Shown piece by piece: positions 1 through 10,197 of a stretch of 30,965 bases of DNA; position 1 is the stretch's first letter, and each line of letters starts with the position of its first letter. Both the position numbers and the translations under genes were made by a program. The notes below the pieces were generated by a model, which worked only from the letters and a program-made list of their open reading frames with translations, was not told the origin of the DNA and did not search any database. Origin of the DNA: Rhizomucor pusillus (lineage: Eukaryota > Mucoromycota > Mucoromycetes > Mucorales > Lichtheimiaceae); assembly GCA_900175165.2 (NCBI GenBank), contig FWWN02000465.1:1116-32080 (forward strand), given 5' to 3'.

Positions 1-798
1 AGAACTGGTGGTCGTAATTATTGATGAATACTTAACGTCGCAGGTAACTGGCAACTGCAAAATCCCTCTCAAACATCTTCTAACGCCATGTTAATACATC
101 AGATTTGCCATAATTGCCAAGGGAGGAGCTTGAAAAATGCCACTACTGCAGACGGCGTGCGTCACTCGTTTGCAAGTATGCAAAAACTGTGGCATATTAT
201 GAAATAGAGACACGAACGCCTGAAAAAATATGTTCCACAGCGCTACATCTATCTGGTCGGGCAATGGTCGCCCTGGCCCGTTTGTCCGGCCTAAGCAACA
301 GATCACGGCTACGAATGCCGGACCCAGTAGGGTTTAGATTTTTACGGTGTCTATTTACTTGCAAACCCCGCCTCAAGTATACTCATAATTAGTATTTGCT
401 TAGTATATCGGTAAGCCGTGATCCATGTTTCCGATATCGAAACTTTACTCATTGAGAGACATTTTGCGTTATTTGGAGCGCTGGCATCGCACTGTTGCAA
501 GTTTAAGCCCGAAATGGCAAGTATACATGGACTCTAACTCGAGAAGAAGTTTATTAATTTCTTTCCAAAGGTCCAAATTTGATTCCAGTGCGATGCAAAA
601 TTGATGCTCCGAACGCAAACTGTCTGTAAAAATGCAGTAGACAGTCTGGTGAATAAAGCCTTGCATTTGCATTTGCAGCTTCTTTCCGTCAAAGGGGTCG
701 CATACTGTATTTACAGATATGACTTTGTTTCACACAAGTTCTTCAAAGTTAAGAAAAGAAAGGGTGGATAAATGATGAATTATCACTAAAGAACATTT
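1..798. other. Gene-free left margin
   Basis: I find no convincing gene here. The open frames at 91-306 (minus) and 114-392 (plus) overlap each other, have no recognisable domain and lack splice structure. Part of the stretch just right of it must be the 3' flank of the PABPN1-like gene, whose stop is at 799. The region contains an imperfect inverted repeat (463-494 and 586-619) and a separate exact 10-nt inverted pair (301-310 and 414-423). Confidence 0.5.
463..619. repeat. Imperfect inverted repeat, possible MITE remnant or hairpin
   Basis: The left arm 463-494 is the approximate reverse complement of the right arm 586-619. The inner 11 bases match exactly (GCATCGCACTG at 484-494, CAGTGCGATGC at 586-596). 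The outer parts match as GGAGC/GCTCC and TTTGCGTT/AACGCAAA with small indels. The spacer is about 90 bp. I see no target-site duplication or open reading frame inside, so this may be a decayed non-autonomous element or a chance or regulatory hairpin. Confidence 0.5.
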
Positions 799-1778
799 CT
801 AATAAGGCGCAAAGTAATAGCCTCTGCCACGTCCTCTATTTCACCAAACATCAGGTCAGCGTTGTCTGCGAGGCAATTCCTTGGTGGCACACGTACCTTC
901 CGCGTCCACGATATCCATACATTGGGGAATGGCCATAAAATGGCATCATTCCACCACGGAAACCACCACGGAATCCTCTTCCTCGTCCTCGGGCTGAAAA
1001 TCCGGGTACATTCGTTCGCTTTGGTGATACCTAGACTTTCCCTTAGCAACAAGGGACCGAGAATCAGCATCATGCACCTATCTATCTACCTTAAGCAGGC
1101 GACCTCTGAACATTGTCTCGTTGAGAGCTACAGCGGCTTCCACGAAGCTCGGTTCTGCAAATTCTATGTATGCATAACTTTACATTGACGTTAATTAGTA
1201 CATGAAACCGATATGGAACTATAAACGGCATACCCTTTAGGGTGGCTAGTGTATTTGTCGCAAAGAATGGTGACTCGGTTGATGGTGCCGCATGACTGGA
1301 AATGTGCTTGGAGTTCTTCAGGTGTAGCACCGTAATCGACCTGTTAAGATGCATGAGAATCCACTTTTGTAGATACCAGTGTTTTCGATATACGAAGACT
1401 TACGTTGCCAACATACACGGAACGACTGTCTACTACTTCCTTGTCTACAACGATCCTGGTCAGCAAGCCGCGTCATTTGCTAGGAGATCTAAACTCACGC
1501 TCACCTTCTTCAGGATTCATGGACTTTTCGACTTCTGCCTGCATTTCACGTAGTTTAGCAGCTTCTTCCTCCATCATTTTTACGCGAGCCTTCATAGCCT
1601 CTAGTTCCTAAAAGTACGTCAACGTCTGCACGCATAAACTGTCGTAAATCATTTGGACGTGGATCAGTCTTACCTTGTCTACATCAGCACCAGCCTCTTC
1701 AGATTCTGTGGCCTTCTTTTCTTCTTGATCAACGGTCGGTTCAGTGGTGGCAGGAGTCTTGGCTTCAGGATCGCTCAT
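799..1778 (-). CDS. PAB2: PABPN1-like nuclear poly(A)-binding protein (Pab2)
   Basis: This is a nuclear poly(A)-binding protein of the PABPN1/Pab2 family, which coats growing poly(A) tails, stimulates poly(A) polymerase and helps target transcripts to the exosome. Seven exons on the minus strand (1778-1674, 1607-1505, 1444-1404, 1340-1234, 1177-1090, 1030-897, 835-799) sum to 615 nt, giving 204 aa. An acidic N-terminus is followed by a coiled coil (about residues 36-68, [15 protein letters not shown]), the family hallmark just before the RRM. The RRM spans about 77-152, with RNP2 VYVGNV and RNP1 KGYAYIEF. The C-terminus is RG-rich ([14 protein letters not shown]) and ends YYFAPY, like the arginine-methylated tail of PABPN1. 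All introns are GT-AG and phases agree. The start is the first ATG of the acidic exon. Identification is secure. Confidence 0.93.
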
Positions 1779-1988
1779 GATTTAGTCTTAAGTGAGGAAG
1801 AGACAGTTGGAAAATGAAGTGTTCAAAGTCCGTGACTTTGTTGGCTTAAATCGAATGACTAGAGGCATAAATTTGTCAAGCAAAAAATCGAACAGCGAAT
1901 GATAGTAGTAAAAAATGTCAATATTTTATATACAATGCTCTAATAAATGGAGGTATATATATATGTGTGTGTATTCTTTCCGAAGGCT

Positions 1989-3698
1989 TTAGCGAAGATA
2001 AACAAAAGATGGGCCATAAGTTGCAAAGGCGAACCAAAGACCAGCTACGAGACCAGCGCAGGGAAGAGTAAGGATCCAGCCTAGCATGCACAAAGCAAGC
2101 ATCTTCCAGTTTACAGCACGGAAGTTACCATTGCAAAGACCGACAGCAGCGGTAGCACCAGTGATACAGTGAGTCGTGGATACCGGAATATTGAGCTGAG
2201 AGCAAGTGAGCACTGTCAATGCAGCACCGAGTTCGGCAGCAAAACCACGGCTTGGAGTGATATATGTAATGTTGTTGCCAAGTGATCTCATAAGACGCCA
2301 GCCCATAGTTGCCAGACCGAGGTCGATAGCAGCACCACCGTAAGCGAGAATCCAAATAGGGACAGGCACTTTTTCAGAACTAACAGTTGCTGTTTGCCAT
2401 ACTTCATAGATAGCAGAAAGAGGACCGACTGCGTTGGCTACATCGTTGGAACCGTGAGCAAAAGAGGCGACAATGGCAGTGAGGACTTGCAGGAACGAAA
2501 ATAGGTATTCGGCATCATCTTCGTATAGCTCAGCAGCTGCGTGCATAGCGGCAAGCTTGCTATTGCCAATATTGCGGACATCCTTGCGAACACCAGCGAG
2601 CGCAACGTCGAGAACATGGTCCTTGCCCTTGGAAAGCTTTGATTTCCAGTCCTTAGGCTTCTGTTCTTGTTCGGCGGGGACATCCTCAGCAGAAACATCT
2701 TCGCAGCCAACGTTAGCAGCAGACTTGGAGTCGGCCTCAGCCTCTTTTTCGGTGATTTCGGTTTCTTGCTTGGACTCATTTCCAGAACGCACAGCGGTAG
2801 AGTTGCTTTCAGTTCTCTCCAGGTCGACTTCATCAAGTGTAGGTCGCTTCGGAACCCAGTGAATGATAGGAATATGATAGAAATACAACTTTTCGCGGTT
2901 GACAACCTTGCGACGGAGCCAGGGACACAAGAAAAGGTAGCCAATAATACCGCACGCAACACCGCATCCAAAAGCGATGCCTAGCTGTTCGCCAATACCC
3001 AGACCAGAAGAAGCTGCACCGGGAGCCTTGAAGCAAATGTAAAGCACGATGATCGTGACGGTGATAAAAGTGTACAAAGGAACGAGACGAAGACCCCACT
3101 TGACACTGTCAACCTGGCGCAAGACGGCGTACTTGGTAATGAGATAGATAATAGCTGCGACAATACCGGCAAAGATAGGAGAAATGAACCAAGAAACAAC
3201 GATTTGGATAATACCATTCCAGCTCCAGTCGACTACGTTGCCACCAAAACCAGCAATGCCGATACCACAGACGGCACCGACAATGGAGTGTGTAGTGCTG
3301 ACAGGCCAGCCTAACCTCGAGGCGATCAAGACCCAAGTAGCAGAACCAATCAAGGCGCACAGCATACCAAACATGAACATTTCAGGTATTTCCGTAAAAT
3401 ATTCCGTGGAGACGATACCACTCTTGATAGTGTCCGATACGCCGGCACCGAGAAGTAAGGCACCAAGAAATTCGGTGAAACAGGCAATGATACATGCTTG
3501 AGCGAGCGTCAATGAACCAGAAGATACCGAGGTTGCGAAGGAGTTGGCAACATCGTTGGCACCGATACCGAAGGCGTCTGAGAAGGCAGCAACCATACCA
3601 ACACCAAAAATCCAAGTGAAGTCGTAAGGTTGCATCATATTGGGCAATGCAAAAGATGCCGGCTGGTAGTCGAAGAAAAAGGTGGAGAATGAGAGCAA
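1989..3698 (-). CDS. PHO89: PiT-family Na+/phosphate symporter, PHO89-like
   Basis: A single-exon 569-aa plasma-membrane phosphate permease of the PiT (PHO4) family, which co-transports Na+ or H+ with inorganic phosphate. Both inverted signature repeats are visible: GANDVANSFATSVSSG in the N-terminal half and GSNDVANAVGPLSA in the C-terminal half. They are separated by a long cytosolic loop (about residues 275-385) rich in Glu, Ser and Lys. Ten to twelve hydrophobic segments flank the loop. Length fits fungal PHO89 proteins (about 570-600 aa). The start is the first ATG; further in-frame ATGs (MMQPYDF) lie about 20 codons downstream and could also serve. No introns are needed, unlike every other long gene here except parts of the RING and MYB genes. 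Fungal PHO89 genes are usually phosphate-starvation-induced, but I found no clear CACGTG/CACGTT box in the 490 bp upstream. Confidence 0.95.
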   Translation of the reverse strand: MLSFSTFFFDYQPASFALPNMMQPYDFTWIFGVGMVAAFSDAFGIGANDVANSFATSVSSGSLTLAQACIIACFTEFLGALLLGAGVSDTIKSGIVSTEYFTEIPEMFMFGMLCALIGSATWVLIASRLGWPVSTTHSIVGAVCGIGIAGFGGNVVDWSWNGIIQIVVSWFISPIFAGIVAAIIYLITKYAVLRQVDSVKWGLRLVPLYTFITVTIIVLYICFKAPGAASSGLGIGEQLGIAFGCGVACGIIGYLFLCPWLRRKVVNREKLYFYHIPIIHWVPKRPTLDEVDLERTESNSTAVRSGNESKQETEITEKEAEADSKSAANVGCEDVSAEDVPAEQEQKPKDWKSKLSKGKDHVLDVALAGVRKDVRNIGNSKLAAMHAAAELYEDDAEYLFSFLQVLTAIVASFAHGSNDVANAVGPLSAIYEVWQTATVSSEKVPVPIWILAYGGAAIDLGLATMGWRLMRSLGNNITYITPSRGFAAELGAALTVLTCSQLNIPVSTTHCITGATAAVGLCNGNFRAVNWKMLALCMLGWILTLPCAGLVAGLWFAFATYGPSFVYLR

Positions 3699-4190
3699 GT
3701 AGTTTATTTTCTGTGCTTATATACGCTTATTGCTCATAGATCAAGACCTAATCCAATGATAATTTGTTTGTACCGCACGCTTGAATCATCGAAACACGAT
3801 TGTCTCGTAAGTCAACGTCGGAACGAATACCAGGAAAACCGAGGATTCCTGCTGTCCTTGAAACTCGAAGGAATTTTCCACAAATCTGAGGACGATGGAA
3901 TGGCTATTTCCTCTCCTGTAGAATATGCAAACTGATTCTAAGGATAATACCCTTCAAATTTTCTGTCCATTCCATCATCGTCTTTATTCTCATCACAATA
4001 TTCATTCAGAAATGTTGGATTATAGATCAAGGGTGCTTGTACTACTCGAATCCATCGAAAGCGCACGATGTCACGCCCCGTGGCATGGCGCTGAGATCAA
4101 GCCAATAGCATTCCATCTCGAATCCCACATGCTTCGCATCTCAGTGGATCAAAATATCTATGGAAATCCAGGGATATTCCTCTGTTAACT
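3699..4190. other. Intergenic region upstream of the phosphate symporter
   Basis: This 492-bp gap lies between the start of the minus-strand PHO89-like gene and the stop of the minus-strand serine hydrolase. It must hold the PHO89 promoter and the hydrolase terminator. An 87-codon plus-strand frame (3925-4188) has no recognisable feature and I treat it as chance. No palindromic Pho4-type E-box was seen. Confidence 0.4.
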
Positions 4191-5813
4191 TTATTTGTGC
4201 TCCAATGCTTTTACTCGCTTAACCAATGCTTCTAAAATCGATAAACTGCGATGATCGGGCGAGGGTAGTCTTGCCATTCCGTTTGGACAATATCCGAAAC
4301 CTATCCTGTGTTCTGGATTCCAGTACAGAATACTGCCACCCAGTCCTGTCCAGCCAATAAATGTCACATTATCGATAACATGTTCCGTTACAACTGCAAA
4401 GCCGCTTCTCAACGATGGCACATAGCGTCTAGTCGCCCAGTCATATTCCACCTCTACGGGTTCTGTAGCTAATGCATATGTCTTTTCGTCCAAAAGGTCC
4501 GGTTCATCGTCTTGAATGGCTTTACCGCCATTTGCCATCATAGCTGCTAGTTTCGCCATCTATATACTCTGGGTTAGGGAAAGTTTTGCGAGTGGAACGA
4601 TCCGTAATTTTACATACAGATCGGGCGTTTGTGAAACCACTGTAAGATGGACCTTCGATTTGTCTGTATGGCATGATCGCTGCGTGTTCGATCGGTGCGT
4701 TATCCAAAGCGCTCGTACGGAGCGTTTTCTGCACAACACCATCCTTATCTAGGATAGCCTTGATCTCGCTGAAGGAATGGGGTCCATTCAGGACAAACTC
4801 GAGCAGAAAAGAGATAGTACGATGAAATTTTGATCCACGATAGATCTTTGCAATCCTGTTATCGAATTCCTCTTGATAAGGTTTGAGGTACCATTCGATG
4901 CCATACTTTTGATTAAGTTCAGCTGCTACATCATCGACTGTGCAGTTAGCCACGCGGCGAAGGATCGCGTTTATGTACCATCCATGCGTTGCCGCGTGAT
5001 AACTTCTTTTTCGCACGCCATCAAATGTATGGGGACGTTTGGCTAATATGCTTTCAAACAACTCCAAGTCCTGCGCCTCGGCTGAGGTTAAGATCCTGTC
5101 CATAAAGCCGACACCGGCCGCATGTTGCATCTGTAACAAGGCGATTAGGATCGGTTTCGAAGGTATACAGAAAAATATTGATGAACAAGCACTGCTAATC
5201 CATATTGGTGAACTCTTACCAGATCGTTCAAAGTGACGTTTTCCTTATTTCCCTGCGCAAATTCCGGCCAATAAGTCGAAATCTTTTCATCATATGACAG
5301 CAGTCCTTTCTGTACGAATTGAGCGACTACAATGCTCGTCTATTCAGGTTGTAAGAAAATCATTCGTGTTTTACAAACGGTCGTAGGATATAAACAACGC
5401 CTTGTACGTACCAGAACCTTAGTGCTAGAAAACACCACCTGCAATGTATCCTCGGAGAAAGGGGTGTGATTCTCCTTATCCTGCCAGCCAGCCTGCAGAT
5501 CAATGACGAGCTCGTTGTCAACGTAGACAGCGACGCCAGCACCAATGTCGTGACCAAGCAAAAAGTTCTTCTCAAAAGCATCCTTGACAGCAAGGTACAT
5601 GCTATCGACGTATCCTTGGGAGGACACCTGGACAGGGCAGTTACGTCCTGCCAGCGAGCACGACAATTCCATGAAAGGGCCCATCTTGAGGTATCGGTAC
5701 ATAAGAGTGCCACATACGACCAAGACCGATAAAATAAGATGTCCCAGTCCTTGTAATTTATGGATCTTGTGTGTAGCCTTCTTTGTAGGCATTTCATGAA
5801 TGCTTGATTTCAT
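4191..5813 (-). CDS. Membrane-anchored beta-lactamase-fold serine hydrolase
   Basis: A class C beta-lactamase-like (EstB/LACTB-type) serine hydrolase. Four exons (5813-5412, 5339-5220, 5130-4618, 4559-4191) sum to 1404 nt, giving 467 aa. A single hydrophobic segment near residues 20-40 (GLGHLILSVLVVCGTLMYRY) suggests an N-terminal membrane anchor. The nucleophile motif SxxK is S129-S-T-K132, and the second motif is the Y-H-A-A-T-H-G-W block near residue 218. GFTNAR-S-MAKLAAMMANGG is joined across a 58-nt intron exactly as in family members. A C-terminal HRIGFGYCPNGM block supplies the third active-site region. Physiological substrates of fungal members are mostly unknown (esters, D-amino peptides or lactones), so I do not assign one. 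An in-frame frame extends upstream to about 6164, but the anchor and family length favour the ATG at 5813 or one 21 nt further in. Confidence 0.88.
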
Positions 5814-6592
5814 TATCGAAATATCTTTCGCAGATGGTTCTTGACAAGTCATTTGAAATAACGTGGCAAACCGTAAGCTTTCTGGGGAACCAGTACACAG
5901 AAAAATGGAAAGTGAATAAAAAGGTTTAAAGATGAGGAAAAGAAACAGGAATGCAAACAAATCCTTAGGATTTAGTGTGTAGCAGGCATCAAAATCGTAT
6001 TTATATATAACTACAATGCAGGGCTGCATAGGCCGATCCTTAAGAAACATTGGCACATCCGTGAAATGTACTCCGTTAAGGATGATAAGGGTTGCAGGTG
6101 TCTGTAAATCGTACATGAGGCTTATTACTGATGCTCTTACCCTAAAGCTGTTTTCAGATTTCAAGATTAATCTCGACTTTCGTCTTTGCTTGTCGACCCC
6201 TTATCATTCATGCCCTCCTCTTCAATTCACAATTCCTGCATTATCATCAAATGTCATTTTTTACCTATATCATTGCTGCATGGTGGCATGATCAAATCCA
6301 TATCTTGGACTTTTTCCCTCTTCTTTTGCACGACGCTCCAGCTGCAAATGATTCAAAAGTATAGGAATTTCCTATTGAGCAGTTCTTGGAAATCCATGAT
6401 CCACCGTTTTCTTTTCACTCGCAGCCTCAAAGATAGTATTATATATGTGAACATAGTATGTATGAATTAAGAGACAGACATGAGAAGCCAAGGTCTCTGT
6501 TTAGAGGCTTTGAGCTCCTAACAACAGTAAAGGTTCCATCTTCCTCAATACGCTCTCACGGGCCTCACGGCGCTGGGTACGAAAATGATCGC
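5814..6592. promoter_or_regulatory. Divergent intergenic region, serine hydrolase / GID7
   Basis: About 780 bp separate two divergently transcribed genes and should hold both promoters and 5' leaders. Open frames on either strand here are low-complexity or lack domains. The stretch 6000-6470 is AT-rich with pyrimidine tracts. A strong acceptor-like site inside the GID7 first exon (TTGCTTTAG, about 6680) leaves open an upstream leader exon in this region. Confidence 0.4.
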
Positions 6593-9216
6593 ATGGTTTC
6601 TTCACGGTTGGAGCTGCATACAGTACTTTTCTCTTCTTTATCGTCAACTTTGCCTGGGTTCCAGGCTTTGACTTGCTTTAGGCTATCCAAGACGCTTAAC
6701 CGAAACAGAAACTCGACTCCTTTATCCGCAGCTTCTTCTGCTGCAAACTCGCCGCAACATCTGTCGTCGTCATCCCCCCCTGCTTCTCCGTCATCCTCTG
6801 AAGGCTGGCCACCGCCAGAAACTCATAAACGAAAGCGACAAAGGCTTGATTACAGCTCGAGTGACTCTGAAATTGCACACGTAATGCAAATAACATCCAA
6901 AGAAAGCACTCCTGGTTCGTCTCAGCAGCAAAACAATGGCAAATCGCGACAGGAGAATGGCAATGGTTCCCTGTCCGAGAAAGCCGATATGCTAGGGCGC
7001 GTCAAGAAGAGCGAATTAGTTCGCTTGATCTTGCAATCGCTTCATGACCTGGGCTATCAGTAAGGCTTTCTTTTTATTTATATTTTCATGCATTGCGGGT
7101 CTTTCCCGTGGCTATTTGCTCATACAAATCTTCTTAACTTTTTAAAGCGACGCCGCAGCTGTGTTGCAGCGAGACTCGAATGTATCTCTTGAGGAAGCAT
7201 CAGTAACTCGCTTCCGACAAAGTATACTGAATGGAGAGTGGCGGCTGGCAGAAACTCTTCTTCCATCTTTGACCAGCGATAACCCGAATGATCTCGCTCA
7301 AGCAAAGTTTTTGATAAGGCAGCAAGAATTCCTTGAGCTCTTGGAAAGCCAAAAGACTATGGCAGCTCTTCAAGTATTAAGAAATGATTTGACGCCACTT
7401 GGCCAAAATGTGGAACGTCTGCATCAGTTATCTAGGTAACGCTGCAATGGGACGACGTTGCTAGGCCTCGAATCAAAGCTCATTTAAGAACCTCCTTTTC
7501 TTCTTCAGCTTAATATTCTGCTCTTCTGTGGATGATATCAAAGCACAGGCACAATGGGATGGCTCTGATGGATCTTCGCGGCAGCAACTGATGATTGACT
7601 TACAACGTAGGCAAAATTATAGTATACGAATCAACTCGAAATTGATTCGTTTCTTCTTTCTAGGCTATATTTCGCCTTCGACAATGATACCAAACGGACG
7701 ATTGTTACAACTCATTGAACAAGCCTTTGAATGGCAGAGGAAGAGTTGCTTATACCATAATAGCAGCAATGCTGAATACTCCCTGTTTGCTGACCATGTT
7801 TGTGACAAGTAAGAAACAATATGGTCTCCAGACTTTTGCCTTCGCTCTAAACTCTAACAATAACAGAACACAATTCCCCTCAACCACGATAAAAATCCTG
7901 GAGGGCCACGACGACGAGGTGTGGCACATGGCATTTTCAAACAGCGGACAGTATTTGGCGTCTCTGTCACGCGACAAAACATGCATTATCTGGGACATGA
8001 TGGTAGTGTCTATGAACGATTCCAAAGCTGATACCCTGTCTTGACTATTTTCTTTCAGACATTTCAAAAGGTTCAGGTAATACCCGGCCATTCCGAAAGC
8101 GCTTCGTACTGCGCATGGTCACCGGACGATAGAAAACTCCTTATCTGTGGTACAGACTCTCGATTGCGGCTCTGGGATCCTCATGTAGGCTATAGAAAAA
8201 AGAATTTTGGCATATGAATGGCTGCTAAAATATCCTTTGCAGAACGCGGAGCTCCTCCACACATACTCTGAGCATAAAGACCAAGTAACTTGCTGTGCTT
8301 GGTTACCTGATAGTGAGCATTTTATCTCTGGAGCGACAGACAGGTCAATGATCTTATGGGTGGGTACATATATTAGTAATCGAAAAGTACTCTGTTCTAA
8401 TTCTACCAAGTAGCACATTGATGGCCGGATATTAAATCGATGGACTACTAAGCGTATCTTGGATATGAAGATTACAGCAGATGGCCGGCGGTTAGCTACC
8501 ACAAGTTATGAAAAAACTATCGACATATATGACGTGGATCGTTTCAAACTTATAGAAGTCGGGTAAGCCGAAACATAAGTTTGCTTGGTATATTGTCTTA
8601 ACATTTTTGGTCTCTAGCAAAATCCAGGAAGCAGAAGCAATTACATCGCTGACATTATCGTCGGACGGACGATACGCACTAGTAAACATACAAGCATCCC
8701 AGAGAAATTCACACAACAATATGCCGCAAGGCACTTCTCAAAACAATGCACACAGCTTTCAATTATCAGAAGAATTGCATCTATGGGATCTAGAGCTCCA
8801 GTCACTATCAAAAAAGTATGCTGGCCAGAAACAGGATTCTTACGTTATCCGCTCGACTTTTGGAGGCGATGAGGAATCATTTATTATCAGTGGTAGCGAA
8901 GGTAGGGGGAAAGATCGAGTTGATCCAGAATCTTGGTTTAAAGTTTTTTTGTAGATCATTGCGTATATGTGTGGAGTCGAGAGCATCAAAGTCTATTAGA
9001 AGTTCTGAGTGGGCACAGGAATGTGGTTAACTGTGTCGCTTGGAGTCCAACAGACTCAATGATGTTTGCATCTGCCAGCGATGATAAAACTGTCCGCATG
9101 TAAGTATCATATCGTAGTCTTCAATATTGAAGGTATTAATATTGAGATCGTATAATCAATAGCTGGGGCTTGCCAAGACAGGATGATGAACCCATGGAAG
9201 AATCAATCCATGTATA
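6593..9216 (+). CDS. GID7: WDR26/Gid7 subunit of the GID/CTLH E3 ubiquitin ligase
   Basis: Homologue of WDR26/Gid7, the WD40 scaffold subunit of the GID/CTLH E3 complex, which oligomerises the ligase and recruits some substrates such as gluconeogenic enzymes. Eleven exons (6593-7059, 7150-7435, 7509-7606, 7664-7808, 7867-8002, 8059-8184, 8243-8359, 8414-8562, 8618-8901, 8955-9099, 9163-9216) sum to 2007 nt, giving 668 aa. The order is a Ser/Gln-rich N-terminus of about 130 aa, a LisH-like segment (VKKSELVRLILQSLHDLGYH), CTLH (residues about 170-260, SILNGEWRLAETLLPSL), then WD40 blades from about residue 340, ending in SASDDKTVRIWGLP and a short acidic tail. WDR26-typical linkers are present (SLIFCSSVDDIKAQAQWDG). 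The start is the weakest point: the frame is open from 6458, and 6593 is the next ATG. An extra leader intron cannot be excluded. Confidence 0.92.
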
Positions 9217-10197
9217 GTCCTTTTCATTTTGTAAGCCTTATTGATGCACACCATTTTCATAGCCTGATCCCAATACAATAATATTTTCAATATGTATAAG
9301 CATGTTCCGCTCTCGCTTCGCTCTGAGGACGACATAAAAGAACGAAATGCAACTCGCACTTTGTATGTAAAAACATTACTGTTCCTTACTGATTTGGATC
9401 CTGTAAGTTGGCGTGATTTTCTGTGTATAGGCATAGATTCCATTGAAGGAAGAAATGGACTGATCTCTTGAATACAGCATCGGGCCAGATGACCTCTCAA
9501 CCAACACATTAAGGTTGCACAATGCTGCAACCGATTGTGTACTGAACTTTGTATAACATGTATATTCTGCTCTATCAGCAAATTTAAAATGATTTCTATC
9601 CCACTTGTGGATAGTGAATGTTACAATAATGCCATTTACTCGCTGCACCTTCAACAGATGATGCATTGGAGCTATTGCAAACGATATGAGACCTTCTTTC
9701 CTATGTGAATTCTGGGAATAACGTTTTAGGTGTAAGTACATTGATATTTTTTTTTACTTGATACCTACAGCGTACTAAAATTTCTCTTCGATATTCTTCC
9801 CCTTCCCTTTGTCTTTCCCTGTCGTTTTACACCGTATTTTGTACTGTATAACTTGTATTCGAAATGCTTGATATTCTTACACTTTAAATTAGAATTTTTT
9901 TATATATAAATATACAGTAAGGCTTCCTTGTTTCTTTTAGTGACCTTTTTGCATGTTGGTTTGCATGAACATGTTGGGTTGACGTTTACAGACAAAGCAT
10001 GTTTCCAATTTAAACAGAGTATAATTGACAGTTATATGTTTCATATGCAAATAGAAATCCGGTTTGTACAAATGAAAGCAAGAGGGAATGGGGGCATGGA
10101 ATGATATGTTCTTTAAAGATTAAGCAGTGTGACCAGATCCTTCCTAAACAAAGCAAAGATCAACAGGATCGAACGGATTATAGTGCTTGTAGGATGT
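9217..10197. other. Long intergenic region between convergent genes
   Basis: About 980 bp between the stops of the converging GID7 and poly(A) polymerase genes. It is AT-rich, with a T/A-rich stretch at about 9895-9920 that could act in 3'-end formation. Open frames at 9156-9581 and 9376-9741 (minus) overlap each other and have no recognisable domain. I see no gene here. Confidence 0.45.

Noticed and set aside
114..392. 92-codon plus-strand frame with several Cys
   Set aside because: Overlaps a minus-strand frame of similar quality, has no domain, and no neighbouring exon extends it.
2473..2862. Ser-rich plus-strand frame of 129 codons
   Set aside because: It lies antisense to the charged loop of the PHO89-like gene; the Ser bias is a mirror of Glu/Lys/Ser codons on the other strand.
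9156..9741. Overlapping minus-strand frames of 141 and 121 codons in the GID7/PAP gap
   Set aside because: No recognisable domain, heavy overlap with each other and partial overlap with the last GID7 exon.
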